From Flavobacteriaceae bacterium (GTDB lineage Bacteria; Bacteroidota; Bacteroidia; Flavobacteriales; Flavobacteriaceae), in the NCBI GenBank assembly GCA_947451525.1, contig CANFZM010000002.1:124001-188000 (forward strand): DNA of 64,000 bases, given 5' to 3'. The notes beneath the pieces are model-generated. The model was given only the letters and a program-made list of their open reading frames with translations. It was not told the DNA's origin and did not search any database. Position 1 is the stretch's first letter. Each line of letters starts with the position of its first letter. Below, piece by piece: positions 1 through 9,035 of the stretch. The translations under genes and the position numbers were made by a program.

Positions 1-1
1 A

Positions 2-343
2 AAGAATGTGGTGCTAAATGCAAATTTTATTGAAGAGAATAAAGCCGATATTTGTGCTTCCATTCAACATACTATCATTGAAATTTTAATGGATAAATTA
101 AAATTGGCTGTTGCCGAAACAGGAATAAAACAAATTGCTATTGGCGGAGGAGTTTCTGCCAATTCCGGAATTAGAGCAACCCTAAAAGCAGCAGAACCAA
201 AATATGGATGGAAAACATTCGTGCCAAAATTCGAATATACCACCGATAATGCTGCTATGATAGGAATTGTTGGCTATCAAAAATATTTAGAAAATAAGTT
301 TAACGATGCTGGAGTTGTTTCGAAAGCACGAATTGAGTTTTAA
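2..343 (+). CDS. tsaD: tRNA N6-threonylcarbamoyladenosine synthase TsaD, C-terminal part
   Basis: This is the C-terminal end of TsaD (Kae1/YgjD family), cut by the left window edge; only about 113 codons are visible. TsaD transfers the threonylcarbamoyl group to A37 of ANN-decoding tRNAs, working with TsaB and TsaE. The visible part carries the glycine-rich ASKHA-fold signature IAIGGGVSANSGIR and the late TTDNAAMIG motif, where the Asp is a conserved metal or nucleotide contact. The GTG at position 8 is an internal codon, not the start. The stop codon lies 1 bp before the rsmE start, so the two RNA-modification genes are probably co-transcribed. Confidence 0.93.
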   Translation, partial: KNVVLNANFIEENKADICASIQHTIIEILMDKLKLAVAETGIKQIAIGGGVSANSGIRATLKAAEPKYGWKTFVPKFEYTTDNAAMIGIVGYQKYLENKFNDAGVVSKARIEF

Positions 344-344
344 T

Positions 345-1049
345 ATGCAATTATTCTATAGTCCTACCATTAACGAATCGCTAACTTCTTTTATTTTTGA
401 CAAAGAAGAAAGCAAACATATAATTAAAGTATTACGTAAAGAAGAAAGAGATATTCTATACGTTACTAATGGTTTAGGTTTTTTATTTAAAACTGAAATT
501 GCATTAGCATCCGATTCGAAATGCACGGTAAATGTTCTTTCCTTTACAAAACAAGAAGCGCCAAAATATCATTTGCATCTAGCGGTTGCTCCTACCAAAA
601 TGAACGAACGTTACGAGTGGTTTTTAGAAAAAGCAACCGAAATTGGCATTCAAGAAATCACACCAATTATTTGCGATCATTCGGAAAGAAAAGTAATAAA
701 AATAGATCGCTATCAAAAGATAATTGAATCAGCAATGAAGCAATCGTTGCATTGTTATATGCCAAAATTAAACGAACCAATTTTATTGAAAGACTTTTTG
801 AAAAAAGAATTTAAAGGGCAAAAATTTGTGGCACATTGCGAAGAAACGGATAAAAAATCTTTAAAATCACAATTGCTTCCAAATGAAGATGTAACCTTAT
901 TAATAGGTCCGGAAGGGGATTTTTCTGTTAAAGAAATTGAAATGGCTTTGACCAATAAATATATTCCAATATCTTTGGGTGAAACTAGATTGCGAACCGA
1001 AACAGCCGCAATGGTAGCCTGCCATAGTGTTGTTTTTACAAATAACTGA
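345..1049 (+). CDS. rsmE: 16S rRNA (uracil1498-N3)-methyltransferase RsmE
   Basis: RsmE is a SPOUT-class methyltransferase that methylates N3 of U1498 in 16S rRNA. I chose the ATG at 345, directly after the tsaD stop. A longer frame from 306 would overlap tsaD by 38 bp, and MQLFYSP is the usual flavobacterial N-terminus. The 234 residues have the N-terminal PUA-like region and the C-terminal trefoil-knot SAM site: LLIGPEGDFS near residue 185 and SLGETRLRTETAAMVA near residue 210, both diagnostic of the family. The product acts on the 30S subunit in the cytoplasm. Length and motifs are normal. Confidence 0.95.
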   Translation: MQLFYSPTINESLTSFIFDKEESKHIIKVLRKEERDILYVTNGLGFLFKTEIALASDSKCTVNVLSFTKQEAPKYHLHLAVAPTKMNERYEWFLEKATEIGIQEITPIICDHSERKVIKIDRYQKIIESAMKQSLHCYMPKLNEPILLKDFLKKEFKGQKFVAHCEETDKKSLKSQLLPNEDVTLLIGPEGDFSVKEIEMALTNKYIPISLGETRLRTETAAMVACHSVVFTNN

Positions 1050-1051
1050 TT

Positions 1052-2239
1052 ATGAATAGATTGTTTTTATATTTTGTTATGCTATTTGCGTTAAGCACTG
1101 CTGCTTTTGCACAAAATCAAACCTTGTTTTTAGATACTAATTATGATATTGCCTTGGCACAATCTAAAAAAGAAAACAAGCCAATTGCTTTACTATTTTA
1201 TGCAAAATGGTGTTCGCATTGCAAAAAAATGAAAGAAGAAATTTTTATAGATGCTGATGTAATAAAATTATTTAGCACTTCTTATATTTGTGTTGCTGTA
1301 GATGCAGAATCTACTGATGGAACTACCTTAAAAAACAAACTTCAATCTAAATTTTTAGTAAAATCGTATCCAACTTTTGCTTTTATTGATAGTAATGAAA
1401 ATTTACTCTATTGTATTTCTGGGGAATTTAAAAAAGATGCTTTTATTTTGGAAGGAACTAAAGCGTTAGTTGCAGAAAATCAATTTAATGTTGTAAAAGA
1501 CAAATTCGATGCCGATAATTCGAATGCAGAAAACTGTTTGCGATACATCATTGTAACCAGAAAAGCGGGATTTGATGCTACCTCAATTACTCAGAAATAT
1601 TTAAAAACAAAATCGGAAGCCGAATTGTTTACCGAACTAAACTGGAAAATTATCGCCAACGGCATCAACAATATTGACGCTAAAGAAGTTCCATTTATAG
1701 TTGCTAAAAAAGAAGAATTTGCTAAAGTTGTAACTCTTTCTAGAATTGAAAAGAAATTAATTTATATGGTTTCTGATAATTTAAAACCTTTGGCAGATCT
1801 TGGTGATACTCTACATTACAATAAAAAAAGACCTATTGCTGCCTCTTTTCAGATTAGAAAAGTAGATTCTTTATTATTTAGATACGATTTGACTATAAAT
1901 GAATATTCACAAAATTGGAAAAATTACAAAAAAACAGCAGAATCTTCAGTAGATAAATTCGCTTGGAAAGATTCTAATGCTTTAGTAGATATTTCTAACA
2001 ATTATTTGGCTCATTTAGACGATAAAAAGAGTTTAGATCTTGCAATATCCTGGGCCAAACAAGCATTAACTTTGGGAGAATCTTTGGATAAATATATTTT
2101 AATTGTCAATTTATACGCTAAAGAAAAAGATTATACCAATGCCATGCTTTATGCCAACAATGCTAAAACCGTTGCGACTAATTTTGGTTGGAAATCAGAA
2201 GAATTAGACAAGTTACTGGTTACGCTAAAAAAACACTAA
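1052..2239 (+). CDS. Secreted thioredoxin-family protein with C-terminal helical repeats
   Basis: A signal peptide ending in AAFAQ points to export to the periplasm. Residues about 30-125 form a thioredoxin fold of the Thioredoxin_7/DsbD-gamma type with the active site WCSHC, inside FYAKWCSHCKKMKEE, so a thiol-disulfide role is likely. The remaining 260 residues are helical, and the last 60 (AISWAKQALTLGESLDKY and following) look like a TPR-type repeat. The gene lies 2 bp after rsmE and 4 bp before the DUF4159 gene, so it sits in the same transcript. The substrate is unknown. A structural role for the C-terminal region is inference. Confidence 0.8.
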   Translation: MNRLFLYFVMLFALSTAAFAQNQTLFLDTNYDIALAQSKKENKPIALLFYAKWCSHCKKMKEEIFIDADVIKLFSTSYICVAVDAESTDGTTLKNKLQSKFLVKSYPTFAFIDSNENLLYCISGEFKKDAFILEGTKALVAENQFNVVKDKFDADNSNAENCLRYIIVTRKAGFDATSITQKYLKTKSEAELFTELNWKIIANGINNIDAKEVPFIVAKKEEFAKVVTLSRIEKKLIYMVSDNLKPLADLGDTLHYNKKRPIAASFQIRKVDSLLFRYDLTINEYSQNWKNYKKTAESSVDKFAWKDSNALVDISNNYLAHLDDKKSLDLAISWAKQALTLGESLDKYILIVNLYAKEKDYTNAMLYANNAKTVATNFGWKSEELDKLLVTLKKH

Positions 2240-2243
2240 ATAC

Positions 2244-2885
2244 ATGAAAATCAAAATAACATTACTAATTTTATTTACTTCTCTAATTGGTTTTTCGCAA
2301 GAAATTGCCTTGCTAAAATACAATGGTGGTGGCGATTGGTATGCCAATCCTACCTCGTTGCCCAATTTGATAAAATTTAGCAATCAAAATATTAATACCA
2401 CTATTAAGGGTAAACCTGCAACAGTCGAGCCCGGAAGTCCAGATGTTTTTTCGTATCCTTTCATTCATGCTACAGGCCATGGAAATATCCTTTTTAGCGA
2501 TAGCGAAATCCTTAACTTGAGAAACTATATGCTATCGGGTGGATTTATGCATTTTGATGATAATTATGGTTTAGACGAATACCTTAGAAGAGAAATTAAA
2601 CGGATATTCCCTAATTCTAATTTGGTTGAAATTCCAGCAACGCATCCTATATTTCAAAAACCATTTGCATTTCCTGCGGGTTTACCAAAAATTCACGAAC
2701 ACGATGGTAAACGCCCACAAGCATTTGGAATTTTTCAAAATAACCGATTGGTTTTACTATACACTTACGAATGTGATTTGGGAGATGGATGGGAAGATGC
2801 GGAAGTGCACAACGACCCGAAAGAAGTGCGTGAAAAAGCTCTAAAAATGGGCGCTAATATATTGAATTATATATTTAACAATTAA
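2244..2885 (+). CDS. Secreted DUF4159 domain protein
   Basis: A 213-residue exported protein with a signal peptide ending GFSQ. The mature part matches the DUF4159 family by its opening LLKYNGGGDWYANPTSLPNL, the NYMLSGGFMHFDDNYG segment and a late YTYECDLGDGWEDAEVHND segment. DUF4159 proteins resemble the glutamine amidotransferase-like flavodoxin fold, but no catalytic triad is evident and the function is not established. It is packed between a thioredoxin-like gene and a permease with spacings of 4 bp on each side, suggesting an envelope operon. Confidence 0.8.
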   Translation: MKIKITLLILFTSLIGFSQEIALLKYNGGGDWYANPTSLPNLIKFSNQNINTTIKGKPATVEPGSPDVFSYPFIHATGHGNILFSDSEILNLRNYMLSGGFMHFDDNYGLDEYLRREIKRIFPNSNLVEIPATHPIFQKPFAFPAGLPKIHEHDGKRPQAFGIFQNNRLVLLYTYECDLGDGWEDAEVHNDPKEVREKALKMGANILNYIFNN

Positions 2886-2889
2886 GGAT

Positions 2890-3978
2890 ATGAATTCTAA
2901 AACCATTGCTTCAGGATTACTTCGAGCTATAGGAATACTAACTCTTATATGCTTGTTACTTTATTTAATTTATCAGATACAAACGGTAATAGTATATTTA
3001 ATAATATCTGTAATTCTCTCGTTAATAGCTAACCCTATAGTAGAGTTTTTAAGAAAAAGATTGAAGTTTTCTAATGCAATTGCTGTGGGTTTTACTTTAT
3101 TTCTATTTATCTTATTATTAATGGGTTTGTTAGCCTTATTTGTACCATTAATTACATCACAAGGCGATAATTTATCTTTGCTTGACACTAAGTCTATAGA
3201 GACCAAACTAGTTCATTTGTATGGGCAATTAGATGTTTATTTAAGTAGTCATAATATAGATATTGAACGAATTATTAAGGAAAGTAATTTAACTTCTAAA
3301 CTTAAATTTAATTATTTAACCGATTTCTTTAATTCGGTAATTGGCACAGTAAGTAGTTTCGGAATTGGATTAGTAACCGTGTTTTTTATAAGTTTTTATT
3401 TTTTACTAGATAAGGTGCAATTCATAATCGGGATGAAAAAAATACTTCCGGATGCTGGTGAAGAACGTATCTTAAATTCAATTGATAAAATCCGACATTT
3501 ATTAACTAGATATTTCATAGGTCTATTAATTCAGTTGACAGTTGTTTGTATTTTATACCTAATTGTTTTGCTTGTTTTTGGAGTTGAAAATGCTTTTGTA
3601 ATTGCTTTTTTATGTGCCGTATTAAATATTATTCCTTACATAGGCCCTTTTATTGCTTCCATTTTAGCAGGTTTGTTAACCATGTTGACAACAATAAATC
3701 AAGATTTTCAAACAGTTACACTGCCTACCACAATATATGTAACTATAGGATTCTTCATCGTGCAACTTATTGATAACAATATCACTTCTCCTTTTATCTT
3801 TTCTAAAAGTGTGAATTCGCATCCTTTAGAAATATTTTTGGTTATTTTAATCATTGGAACCTTATTTGGAATAACCGGAATGATAATAGCAATTCCGCTG
3901 TATACTATCTTAAAAGTAATCGCTAAAGAGTTAATTCCTGAAAACAAGATAATTAAAATTTTAACTAAGAATCTTTAA
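2890..3978 (+). CDS. AI-2E family transporter (PerM/YdiK-like permease)
   Basis: A 362-residue integral membrane protein with the layout of the AI-2E/PerM family: two hydrophobic helices at the N-terminus, a third near residue 65, a polar stretch at about 90-140, then five further helices. The family signature INIIPYIGPFIASI appears as LNIIPYIGPFIASILAGLL near residue 245. Members have been assigned to autoinducer-2 export or Na+/H+ exchange, so the substrate here cannot be stated. The start is 4 bp after the upstream stop, and the gene is followed 15 bp later by a methyltransferase gene. Confidence 0.85.
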   Translation: MNSKTIASGLLRAIGILTLICLLLYLIYQIQTVIVYLIISVILSLIANPIVEFLRKRLKFSNAIAVGFTLFLFILLLMGLLALFVPLITSQGDNLSLLDTKSIETKLVHLYGQLDVYLSSHNIDIERIIKESNLTSKLKFNYLTDFFNSVIGTVSSFGIGLVTVFFISFYFLLDKVQFIIGMKKILPDAGEERILNSIDKIRHLLTRYFIGLLIQLTVVCILYLIVLLVFGVENAFVIAFLCAVLNIIPYIGPFIASILAGLLTMLTTINQDFQTVTLPTTIYVTIGFFIVQLIDNNITSPFIFSKSVNSHPLEIFLVILIIGTLFGITGMIIAIPLYTILKVIAKELIPENKIIKILTKNL

Positions 3979-3993
3979 TTTCGACTTGAATTA

Positions 3994-5181
3994 ATGGATA
4001 ATCAAGAACTACTTCGTCCTGAAATTCAGGAATATATTATAGAAAAAACAGGTCAAGAGGCAACGAAATTAGCACTTTCTAAAAATCCTTTTCAGGAAGT
4101 AGATTTTAAAATTCTTTTAAATCAAATTGCTGCTCGAACTAAAAGTAAAACCAAACTACCAACTTGGTTTGAATGCAAAAACTGTATTTATCCAAGTAAA
4201 ATTTCGGTGGAACAAACCTCTTCTGAAATTACTGCTCAATACAAATCGGAACTCGTTGATGGAAATTCCCTTATTGATTTATCTGGAGGTTTTGGAGTGG
4301 ACGATTATTACTTTTCTAAGAAGGTTACTCAAGTAATTCATTGTGAAATGGATGCCGAATTATCTTCCATTGTAAATCATAATTTTCTGCAATTGAAAAG
4401 CAGTAACATTCAATGTATTGCTGGGGATAGCACTGCAACATTAGAAAATTTGAATCAAAAATTTGATTGGATTTATGTAGATCCTTCTCGAAGAAATGAA
4501 ACTAAAGGTAAGGTGTTTATGCTGCAAGATTGCTTGCCAAACGTGCCTTATTTGCAAGATTTTTATTACCAATATGCTTCTAAAATCCTAATTAAAACGG
4601 CTCCCTTACTAGATATTACTGCAGGATTAACCGAATTGCGAAACGTAAAAACCATTCATATTGTAGCAGTAGAAAACGAAGTAAAAGAATTACTATGGGA
4701 AATACACCAATGCTATACAGGTTCCATTACCATAAATACTATAAGTTTTAATAAGAATAATAGAGAAACCTTTCAATTCAACTGGAATTCCGATAGTGAA
4801 TGTAATTTAGGTTTACCAAAAAAATATCTATATGAACCCAATAGCGGAATCTTAAAATCGGGTGGTTTTAAAGAAGTTGCAGCCCAATTTTCAATAGATA
4901 AACTGCACCAACATTCGCATTTGTATACTTCGGATGATTTAATAGATTTTCCAGGAAGGATATTCGAAATTAATTCCGTAATTCCTTATTCTAAAAAAGA
5001 AATGGCTCTATATTTAGAAAACAAAAAAACAAACATTACTTTGCGGAACTTTCCAGATACAGTTGAAAATCTTCGGAAAAAATGGAAAATAAAAGATGGT
5101 GGAAACCAGTATTGTTTTTTTACAACCGATTTAAATAACAATAAAATAGTGTTAATTTGCACCAAAATAAATACCCCATGA
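3994..5181 (+). CDS. Class I SAM-dependent methyltransferase with THUMP-like domain
   Basis: A 395-residue protein with a Rossmann methyltransferase core. The SAM motif is LIDLSGGFGVDDYYFS near residue 90, the acidic post-I residue is in HCEMDAELS, and a DWIYVDPSRRN motif IV lies near residue 160. The C-terminal third matches the THUMP-like domain found in this Bacteroidota family. The DPSRR motif instead of DPPY suggests an RNA substrate, but none is known. The stop overlaps the next start in an ATGA, indicating translational coupling. Confidence 0.8.
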   Translation: MDNQELLRPEIQEYIIEKTGQEATKLALSKNPFQEVDFKILLNQIAARTKSKTKLPTWFECKNCIYPSKISVEQTSSEITAQYKSELVDGNSLIDLSGGFGVDDYYFSKKVTQVIHCEMDAELSSIVNHNFLQLKSSNIQCIAGDSTATLENLNQKFDWIYVDPSRRNETKGKVFMLQDCLPNVPYLQDFYYQYASKILIKTAPLLDITAGLTELRNVKTIHIVAVENEVKELLWEIHQCYTGSITINTISFNKNNRETFQFNWNSDSECNLGLPKKYLYEPNSGILKSGGFKEVAAQFSIDKLHQHSHLYTSDDLIDFPGRIFEINSVIPYSKKEMALYLENKKTNITLRNFPDTVENLRKKWKIKDGGNQYCFFTTDLNNNKIVLICTKINTP

Positions 5182-5741
5182 AAAAATCCTTAATAGTTTT
5201 ATTCTTTTTAGTTTCTATAACCACTTTTGCTCAAAAAGACTGCGAATATAGTTCGAATGTTAAAGACAGCATTGGAACCTATAGATCTACGAAAGATTAT
5301 GTAATGCATGAAAAAGTATTTGGTAACAGCCAAACTTCTATGTTTTTTTCATTAATAAATGCTGATGGATTATTGTCCTTAAACTTTCAAATGGTACAAA
5401 AAAGCGCCGATTTTATTCCGGCAAAATGTTTTGATAAAAACTCCAGAATATACATCCAATTAACTAATGGAAAGATCATAAGTTTAATTGGAATAGACCA
5501 AGAATCCTGTGGAAATTCGATTAGAAACAGCAACGATAACTGCAGAATTCTGAGTGGTTATTTTCTTTTTATGAAAGATTCTTTTGAAGATTTAAAAAAA
5601 TATCCAATATCATTTTTCCGAATTAAATTTGCGGGAGAAACTACCGACTATGTTGCTAAAGATGTACTTATATCGGAAGTAGACAAAAAAACCTATAATC
5701 CAGATCATTTCTTTATGGATTATTTAAAATGTGTGGAATAA
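5178..5741 (+). CDS. Exported protein of unknown function
   Basis: A 187-residue protein with a clear signal peptide (MKKSLIVLFFLVSITTFAQ). I do not recognise the mature domain. It contains six cysteines and a central region of alternating beta-type sequence (FIPAKCFDKNSRIYIQL, then NGKIISLIGID), like small flavobacterial envelope proteins. The ATG at 5178 overlaps the preceding stop by 4 bp; an ATG at 5157 would lie inside the methyltransferase gene and would put polar residues ahead of the signal peptide, so I reject it. Confidence 0.7.
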   Translation: MKKSLIVLFFLVSITTFAQKDCEYSSNVKDSIGTYRSTKDYVMHEKVFGNSQTSMFFSLINADGLLSLNFQMVQKSADFIPAKCFDKNSRIYIQLTNGKIISLIGIDQESCGNSIRNSNDNCRILSGYFLFMKDSFEDLKKYPISFFRIKFAGETTDYVAKDVLISEVDKKTYNPDHFFMDYLKCVE

Positions 5742-5758
5742 TTAAAGAGAAAATAATT

Positions 5759-6025
5759 ATGAAACAAAATAAAAGACTTTTTGGAATTATTATTTCAATC
5801 GCTCTTCTATTAACAATTCCTTTAGTTGCGATGCAATTCACCAAAGAAGTGAATTGGACAATTTCAGATTTTGCTGTAGCGGGTTTATTACTACTATCTA
5901 CTGGTTTAATTTGTGAATTAATTTTAAGAAAGGTTAAACAAACAAAAAACCGAATTCTACTTTGTGTTTCAATTCTTGCTGTACTTCTAGTTATTTGGAT
6001 AGAACTTGCGGTAGGTATCTTTTAG
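5759..6025 (+). CDS. Small membrane protein, unknown function
   Basis: An 88-residue protein with three predicted membrane helices (residues about 7-25, 37-53 and 65-85) and a short Lys-rich loop KVKQTKN between the second and third. The ATG at 5759 is preferred over one at 5729, which would overlap the upstream gene and add a polar N-terminus. No family is recognised. It is the last gene of the + strand run and ends 3 bp before the converging helicase gene. Confidence 0.6.
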   Translation: MKQNKRLFGIIISIALLLTIPLVAMQFTKEVNWTISDFAVAGLLLLSTGLICELILRKVKQTKNRILLCVSILAVLLVIWIELAVGIF

Positions 6026-6028
6026 TCC

Positions 6029-7450
6029 TTAATTTTCCTCAAAACTCTCGTCTTTAAAGCCAATTAAGTACAATCTGTCTTTGGCTCTAGTCATAGCGGT
6101 GTACAACCAACGGATGTAATCTCTATCTATACCATCCGGTAAATAAGGTTGCTCAATAAAAACAGTATTCCACTGCCCACCTTGGCTTTTGTGACAGGTA
6201 ATTGCATAGGAGAATTTCACTTGCAAACCATTAAAAAATTCGTTTTCTTTTACTTTTTGAAACTTGGCATATTTTGTTGGCAAATGTTCGTAATCTTTCA
6301 TGACTTCCGAATATAGAGTATTGGATTGTTCGTAAGTTAACGATGGTGATTCACTTTTTATGGTATCCAAAATCAAAACAGTTTCAAACGGAATTTGATT
6401 GGGGTAATCTACCATTCGAATTTTAACTTTTGCAAAATTAAAACCATAAAATTCTTTGAAACTATAAATTTCTAATACTTCAATGATATCGCCATTGGCT
6501 ATAAAGCCTGCTTCGTCTTTTTCTTTCAACCAAAAGTAGTTATTCTTTACCACCATCAAAAAATCCCCTACCGACAAATCACTTTCTTTATCTAGAATTT
6601 TCATTCTAATTTGTTCATTGTATTGGTTCGCTCTTTTGTTAGAACGCACAATAAAAGCAGTATCTTCAATAGAATAATTGCTGTAGGCTTGGTTAATGGC
6701 ATCTTGAATATCATACCCATCGGTCAATCGAACAATATCTTTAAAACCTCTTAATTTAAATTTGAATTCGGTAATAAAAGTATCTCTTAGCAATTCCCGT
6801 AACTCGGTGGCGTTGTATAAAATACCGGAGTTTAATTCCTGTCGCATTACTTCATCTAATTCAATCCAATCCACTCTTTTATCGTAATTAAGTTCTAGAG
6901 TATCTGTATTTAATGCTGGTGAAATATCTAAATTAATAGGAGGCAATTGGGCTGTATCTCCAAGCAGAATCATCTTGCAATTTTCGCCACTATAAACATA
7001 CGAAATCAAATCATCTAACAAACTTCCGTTTTCATACATCTTGCTTTCATTGCTTTGATCAGAAATCATGGATGCCTCATCAATAATAAAAACAGTGTTT
7101 TTATGTTTGTTTTGTTGCATCGTAAAAGCCACTCCCCCTCCACTCGATTTCTTAGGGAAATAAATTTTCTTATGAATCGTAAATGCAGGTTTGCTAGAAT
7201 AATTAGCAATTACTTTAGCAGCACGACCTGTAGGTGCTAGCAACACATATTTTTTATTAATTTCAATAAGATTATTTACAATTGTTGAAATAACGGTAGT
7301 TTTTCCGGTTCCTGCATATCCTTTTAATACAAAAATGGTATCATTAGAAGTGTTGGTTAAAAACACAGCAATTTTTTGAAAGAAAGCATCCTGCTTAATC
7401 GTAGGATTAAACGGGAAGTTATGAGATAAAATGGAATAGAAGTTTTTCAA
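6029..7450 (-). CDS. SF1 DNA helicase, RecD2/Dda-like
   Basis: A 473-residue ATPase with the ordered motifs of superfamily 1B helicases: Walker A GYAGTGKTT near residue 44, motif Ia LAPTGRAAK near 72, motif II DEASM near 123, motif III GDTAQLPP near 162, motif V AITCHKSQGGQW near 425, and motif VI YTAMTRAKDRLYLIG near the end. It has no RecD2 N-terminal OB/HhH region and is much shorter than RecD2 (about 720 residues), so it is closer in size to phage T4 Dda. A role in repair or replication restart is inferred. It is transcribed divergently from the DUF3822 gene. Confidence 0.88.
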   Translation of the reverse strand: MKNFYSILSHNFPFNPTIKQDAFFQKIAVFLTNTSNDTIFVLKGYAGTGKTTVISTIVNNLIEINKKYVLLAPTGRAAKVIANYSSKPAFTIHKKIYFPKKSSGGGVAFTMQQNKHKNTVFIIDEASMISDQSNESKMYENGSLLDDLISYVYSGENCKMILLGDTAQLPPINLDISPALNTDTLELNYDKRVDWIELDEVMRQELNSGILYNATELRELLRDTFITEFKFKLRGFKDIVRLTDGYDIQDAINQAYSNYSIEDTAFIVRSNKRANQYNEQIRMKILDKESDLSVGDFLMVVKNNYFWLKEKDEAGFIANGDIIEVLEIYSFKEFYGFNFAKVKIRMVDYPNQIPFETVLILDTIKSESPSLTYEQSNTLYSEVMKDYEHLPTKYAKFQKVKENEFFNGLQVKFSYAITCHKSQGGQWNTVFIEQPYLPDGIDRDYIRWLYTAMTRAKDRLYLIGFKDESFEEN

Positions 7451-7653
7451 TGTGAAAATTCAATTGCAATAGCAATGTCAATAATAAATTAATAGTATGT
7501 AAAAATGTAAAGATAAATCTTTCAGTGGCAAATTCAATTTTGAAATATATAATTTTGAAATTGATTTTTGCAAATGCCATTGCTATTGACTTTTGTAATT
7601 GCCATTGCTATTGATTTTTTTCTTCGTAAGTTTGCGGTGGATAAAAATAATTT
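7451..7653. repeat. Divergent spacer with inverted and 25-bp direct repeats
   Basis: This spacer separates the - strand helicase from the + strand DUF3822 gene. TGCCATTGCTATTGA occurs at 7576-7590 and again at 7601-7615, a 25-bp period. The 11-mer CAATAGCAATG at 7468-7478 is an exact inverted copy of CATTGCTATTG at 7579-7589 and 7604-7614. The second direct copy overlaps the -33 region of the likely DUF3822 promoter, so the repeats could be an operator, or arms of a hairpin about 110-150 bp across. Confidence 0.7.
7606..7634 (+). promoter_or_regulatory. Bacteroidota-type promoter for DUF3822-rsmD
   Basis: TTG at 7606-7608, an 18-bp spacer and TAAGTTTG at 7627-7634 fit the Bacteroidota consensus TTG-N19-TAnnTTTG. 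The start codon is 20 bp downstream of the -7 box. Confidence 0.6.
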
Positions 7654-8460
7654 ATGACTACAAGTATTACCGATAAAACCTATAAAAAACTGGCTATTCA
7701 AGTTTCCTTGAATGGGTTGTCGTTTTGTGTTTTTGATACTTTGAGTAATAGTCCTTTGTTATTGCACCATCTGCCCTTTTCTAATTTGCAACGAAGTGCT
7801 AAGATGGAAGATTTATTGGAAACAGTTTATCATACAAATCCAGAATTAAAGCACAACTACGATGAAATTCTGGTTATTCACAGCAACAATCTATCCACTT
7901 TTGTGCCAATAGCATTATTTGACGAGGAGTTTTTAGGAAGTTATTTGCAATACAACACTAAGGTTTTTGAAACCGATTTTTTCACTTTTGATGCTTTAGA
8001 AAAATACGAAATGAACCATGTGTACATTCCATATGTAAACATGAATAATTTTTTCATTGACCAATATGGTTCTTTTGATTACAAACATTCTAATACGATT
8101 TTGGTTTCAAAATTGTTAGATTTATCTAAAAATAAAGAAGATCGCAAAATGTTTGTCCACGTATGTGAAAGTCATTTTGAAATTATTGTAGTACAAAATC
8201 AGAAGTTGCATTTGTTTAATTCTTTTGAATATAAATCCCCAGAAGATTTTATATATTATATTCTTTTTACTGCCGAACAATTACAATTGAATCCTGAGAA
8301 TTTTAAGTTGGAATTTCTAGGTTCAATAGAGCAAAGTGATGCTTATTATCAAATAGCCTACAAATACATCAGGAACATTTCATTATTGGATGTTTCGGAT
8401 ATTAAAAATACGTTTACCGAACAAGAAAACCGGGAACACTTTATACTACTACACTCGTGA
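7654..8460 (+). CDS. DUF3822 family protein
   Basis: A 268-residue protein of the Bacteroidota-specific DUF3822 family, recognised by its overall sequence and by its fixed position directly upstream of rsmD. Segments such as LAIQVSLNGLSFCVFD near the N-terminus and the ILVSKLLDLS region suggest an actin-like (ASKHA) fold, but no phosphate-binding loop is clear. No catalytic function is known. The stop overlaps the GTG start of rsmD (GTGA), so translation of the two is coupled, hinting at a ribosome- or RNA-related role. Confidence 0.82.
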   Translation: MTTSITDKTYKKLAIQVSLNGLSFCVFDTLSNSPLLLHHLPFSNLQRSAKMEDLLETVYHTNPELKHNYDEILVIHSNNLSTFVPIALFDEEFLGSYLQYNTKVFETDFFTFDALEKYEMNHVYIPYVNMNNFFIDQYGSFDYKHSNTILVSKLLDLSKNKEDRKMFVHVCESHFEIIVVQNQKLHLFNSFEYKSPEDFIYYILFTAEQLQLNPENFKLEFLGSIEQSDAYYQIAYKYIRNISLLDVSDIKNTFTEQENREHFILLHS

Positions 8461-9035
8461 GAATTATTTCCGGAAAATACAAAGGCAGAAGAATTACCGC
8501 ACCTAAAAACCTTCCCGTTCGTCCAACAACCGATATGAGTAAGGAAGCCTTGTTTAATGTGCTTAATAACCACTACCACTTCTCAGAATTAAAAGTCTTG
8601 GATTTGTTTTCTGGAACTGGAAATATCAGTTACGAATTTGGTTCTCGTGGATGCGAAAACATAACGAGTATTGATGGCGATGTAGGATGTATTAATTTTA
8701 TCAAGAAAACTGCAAAAGAATTTGACCTTAATATTACGGCAATAAAAAATGATGTTTTTAAATTTCTAGAAAAACACAAAGCAACTTACGATATTATTTT
8801 TGCCGATCCACCTTATGGAATTGAACAAAAACAATTTGAAAAACTTATCGAATTAGTTTTTGAAAAAGAACTTTTAGGTCCTGGAGGAATGTTAGTTGTA
8901 GAACATTCTAAACGAACCAAACTAGACCACATGATGCACTTTTCTTTTGAAAAAAATTATGGTGGTTCCGTATTTACTTTTTATGAATTGGAAGGTGATG
9001 ACGAAGAAAGTGAAGACGAAGAAAATGAAAATTAG
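8457..9035 (+). CDS. rsmD: 16S rRNA (guanine966-N2)-methyltransferase RsmD
   Basis: RsmD methylates N2 of G966 in 16S rRNA during 30S assembly. The protein (192 residues) opens with the family signature MRIISGKYKGRRI, which fixes the GTG at 8457 as the start. It has SAM motif I VLDLFSGTGNISYEF near residue 47 and the catalytic FADPPYG near residue 120. An acidic tail (EGDDEESEDEENEN) extends beyond the usual end. The stop overlaps the stop of the converging reductase gene by 4 bp. Confidence 0.94.
   Translation: MRIISGKYKGRRITAPKNLPVRPTTDMSKEALFNVLNNHYHFSELKVLDLFSGTGNISYEFGSRGCENITSIDGDVGCINFIKKTAKEFDLNITAIKNDVFKFLEKHKATYDIIFADPPYGIEQKQFEKLIELVFEKELLGPGGMLVVEHSKRTKLDHMMHFSFEKNYGGSVFTFYELEGDDEESEDEENEN

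Noticed and set aside
306..344. Earlier rsmE start
   Set aside because: It would overlap tsaD and add residues before the conserved MQLFYSP start.
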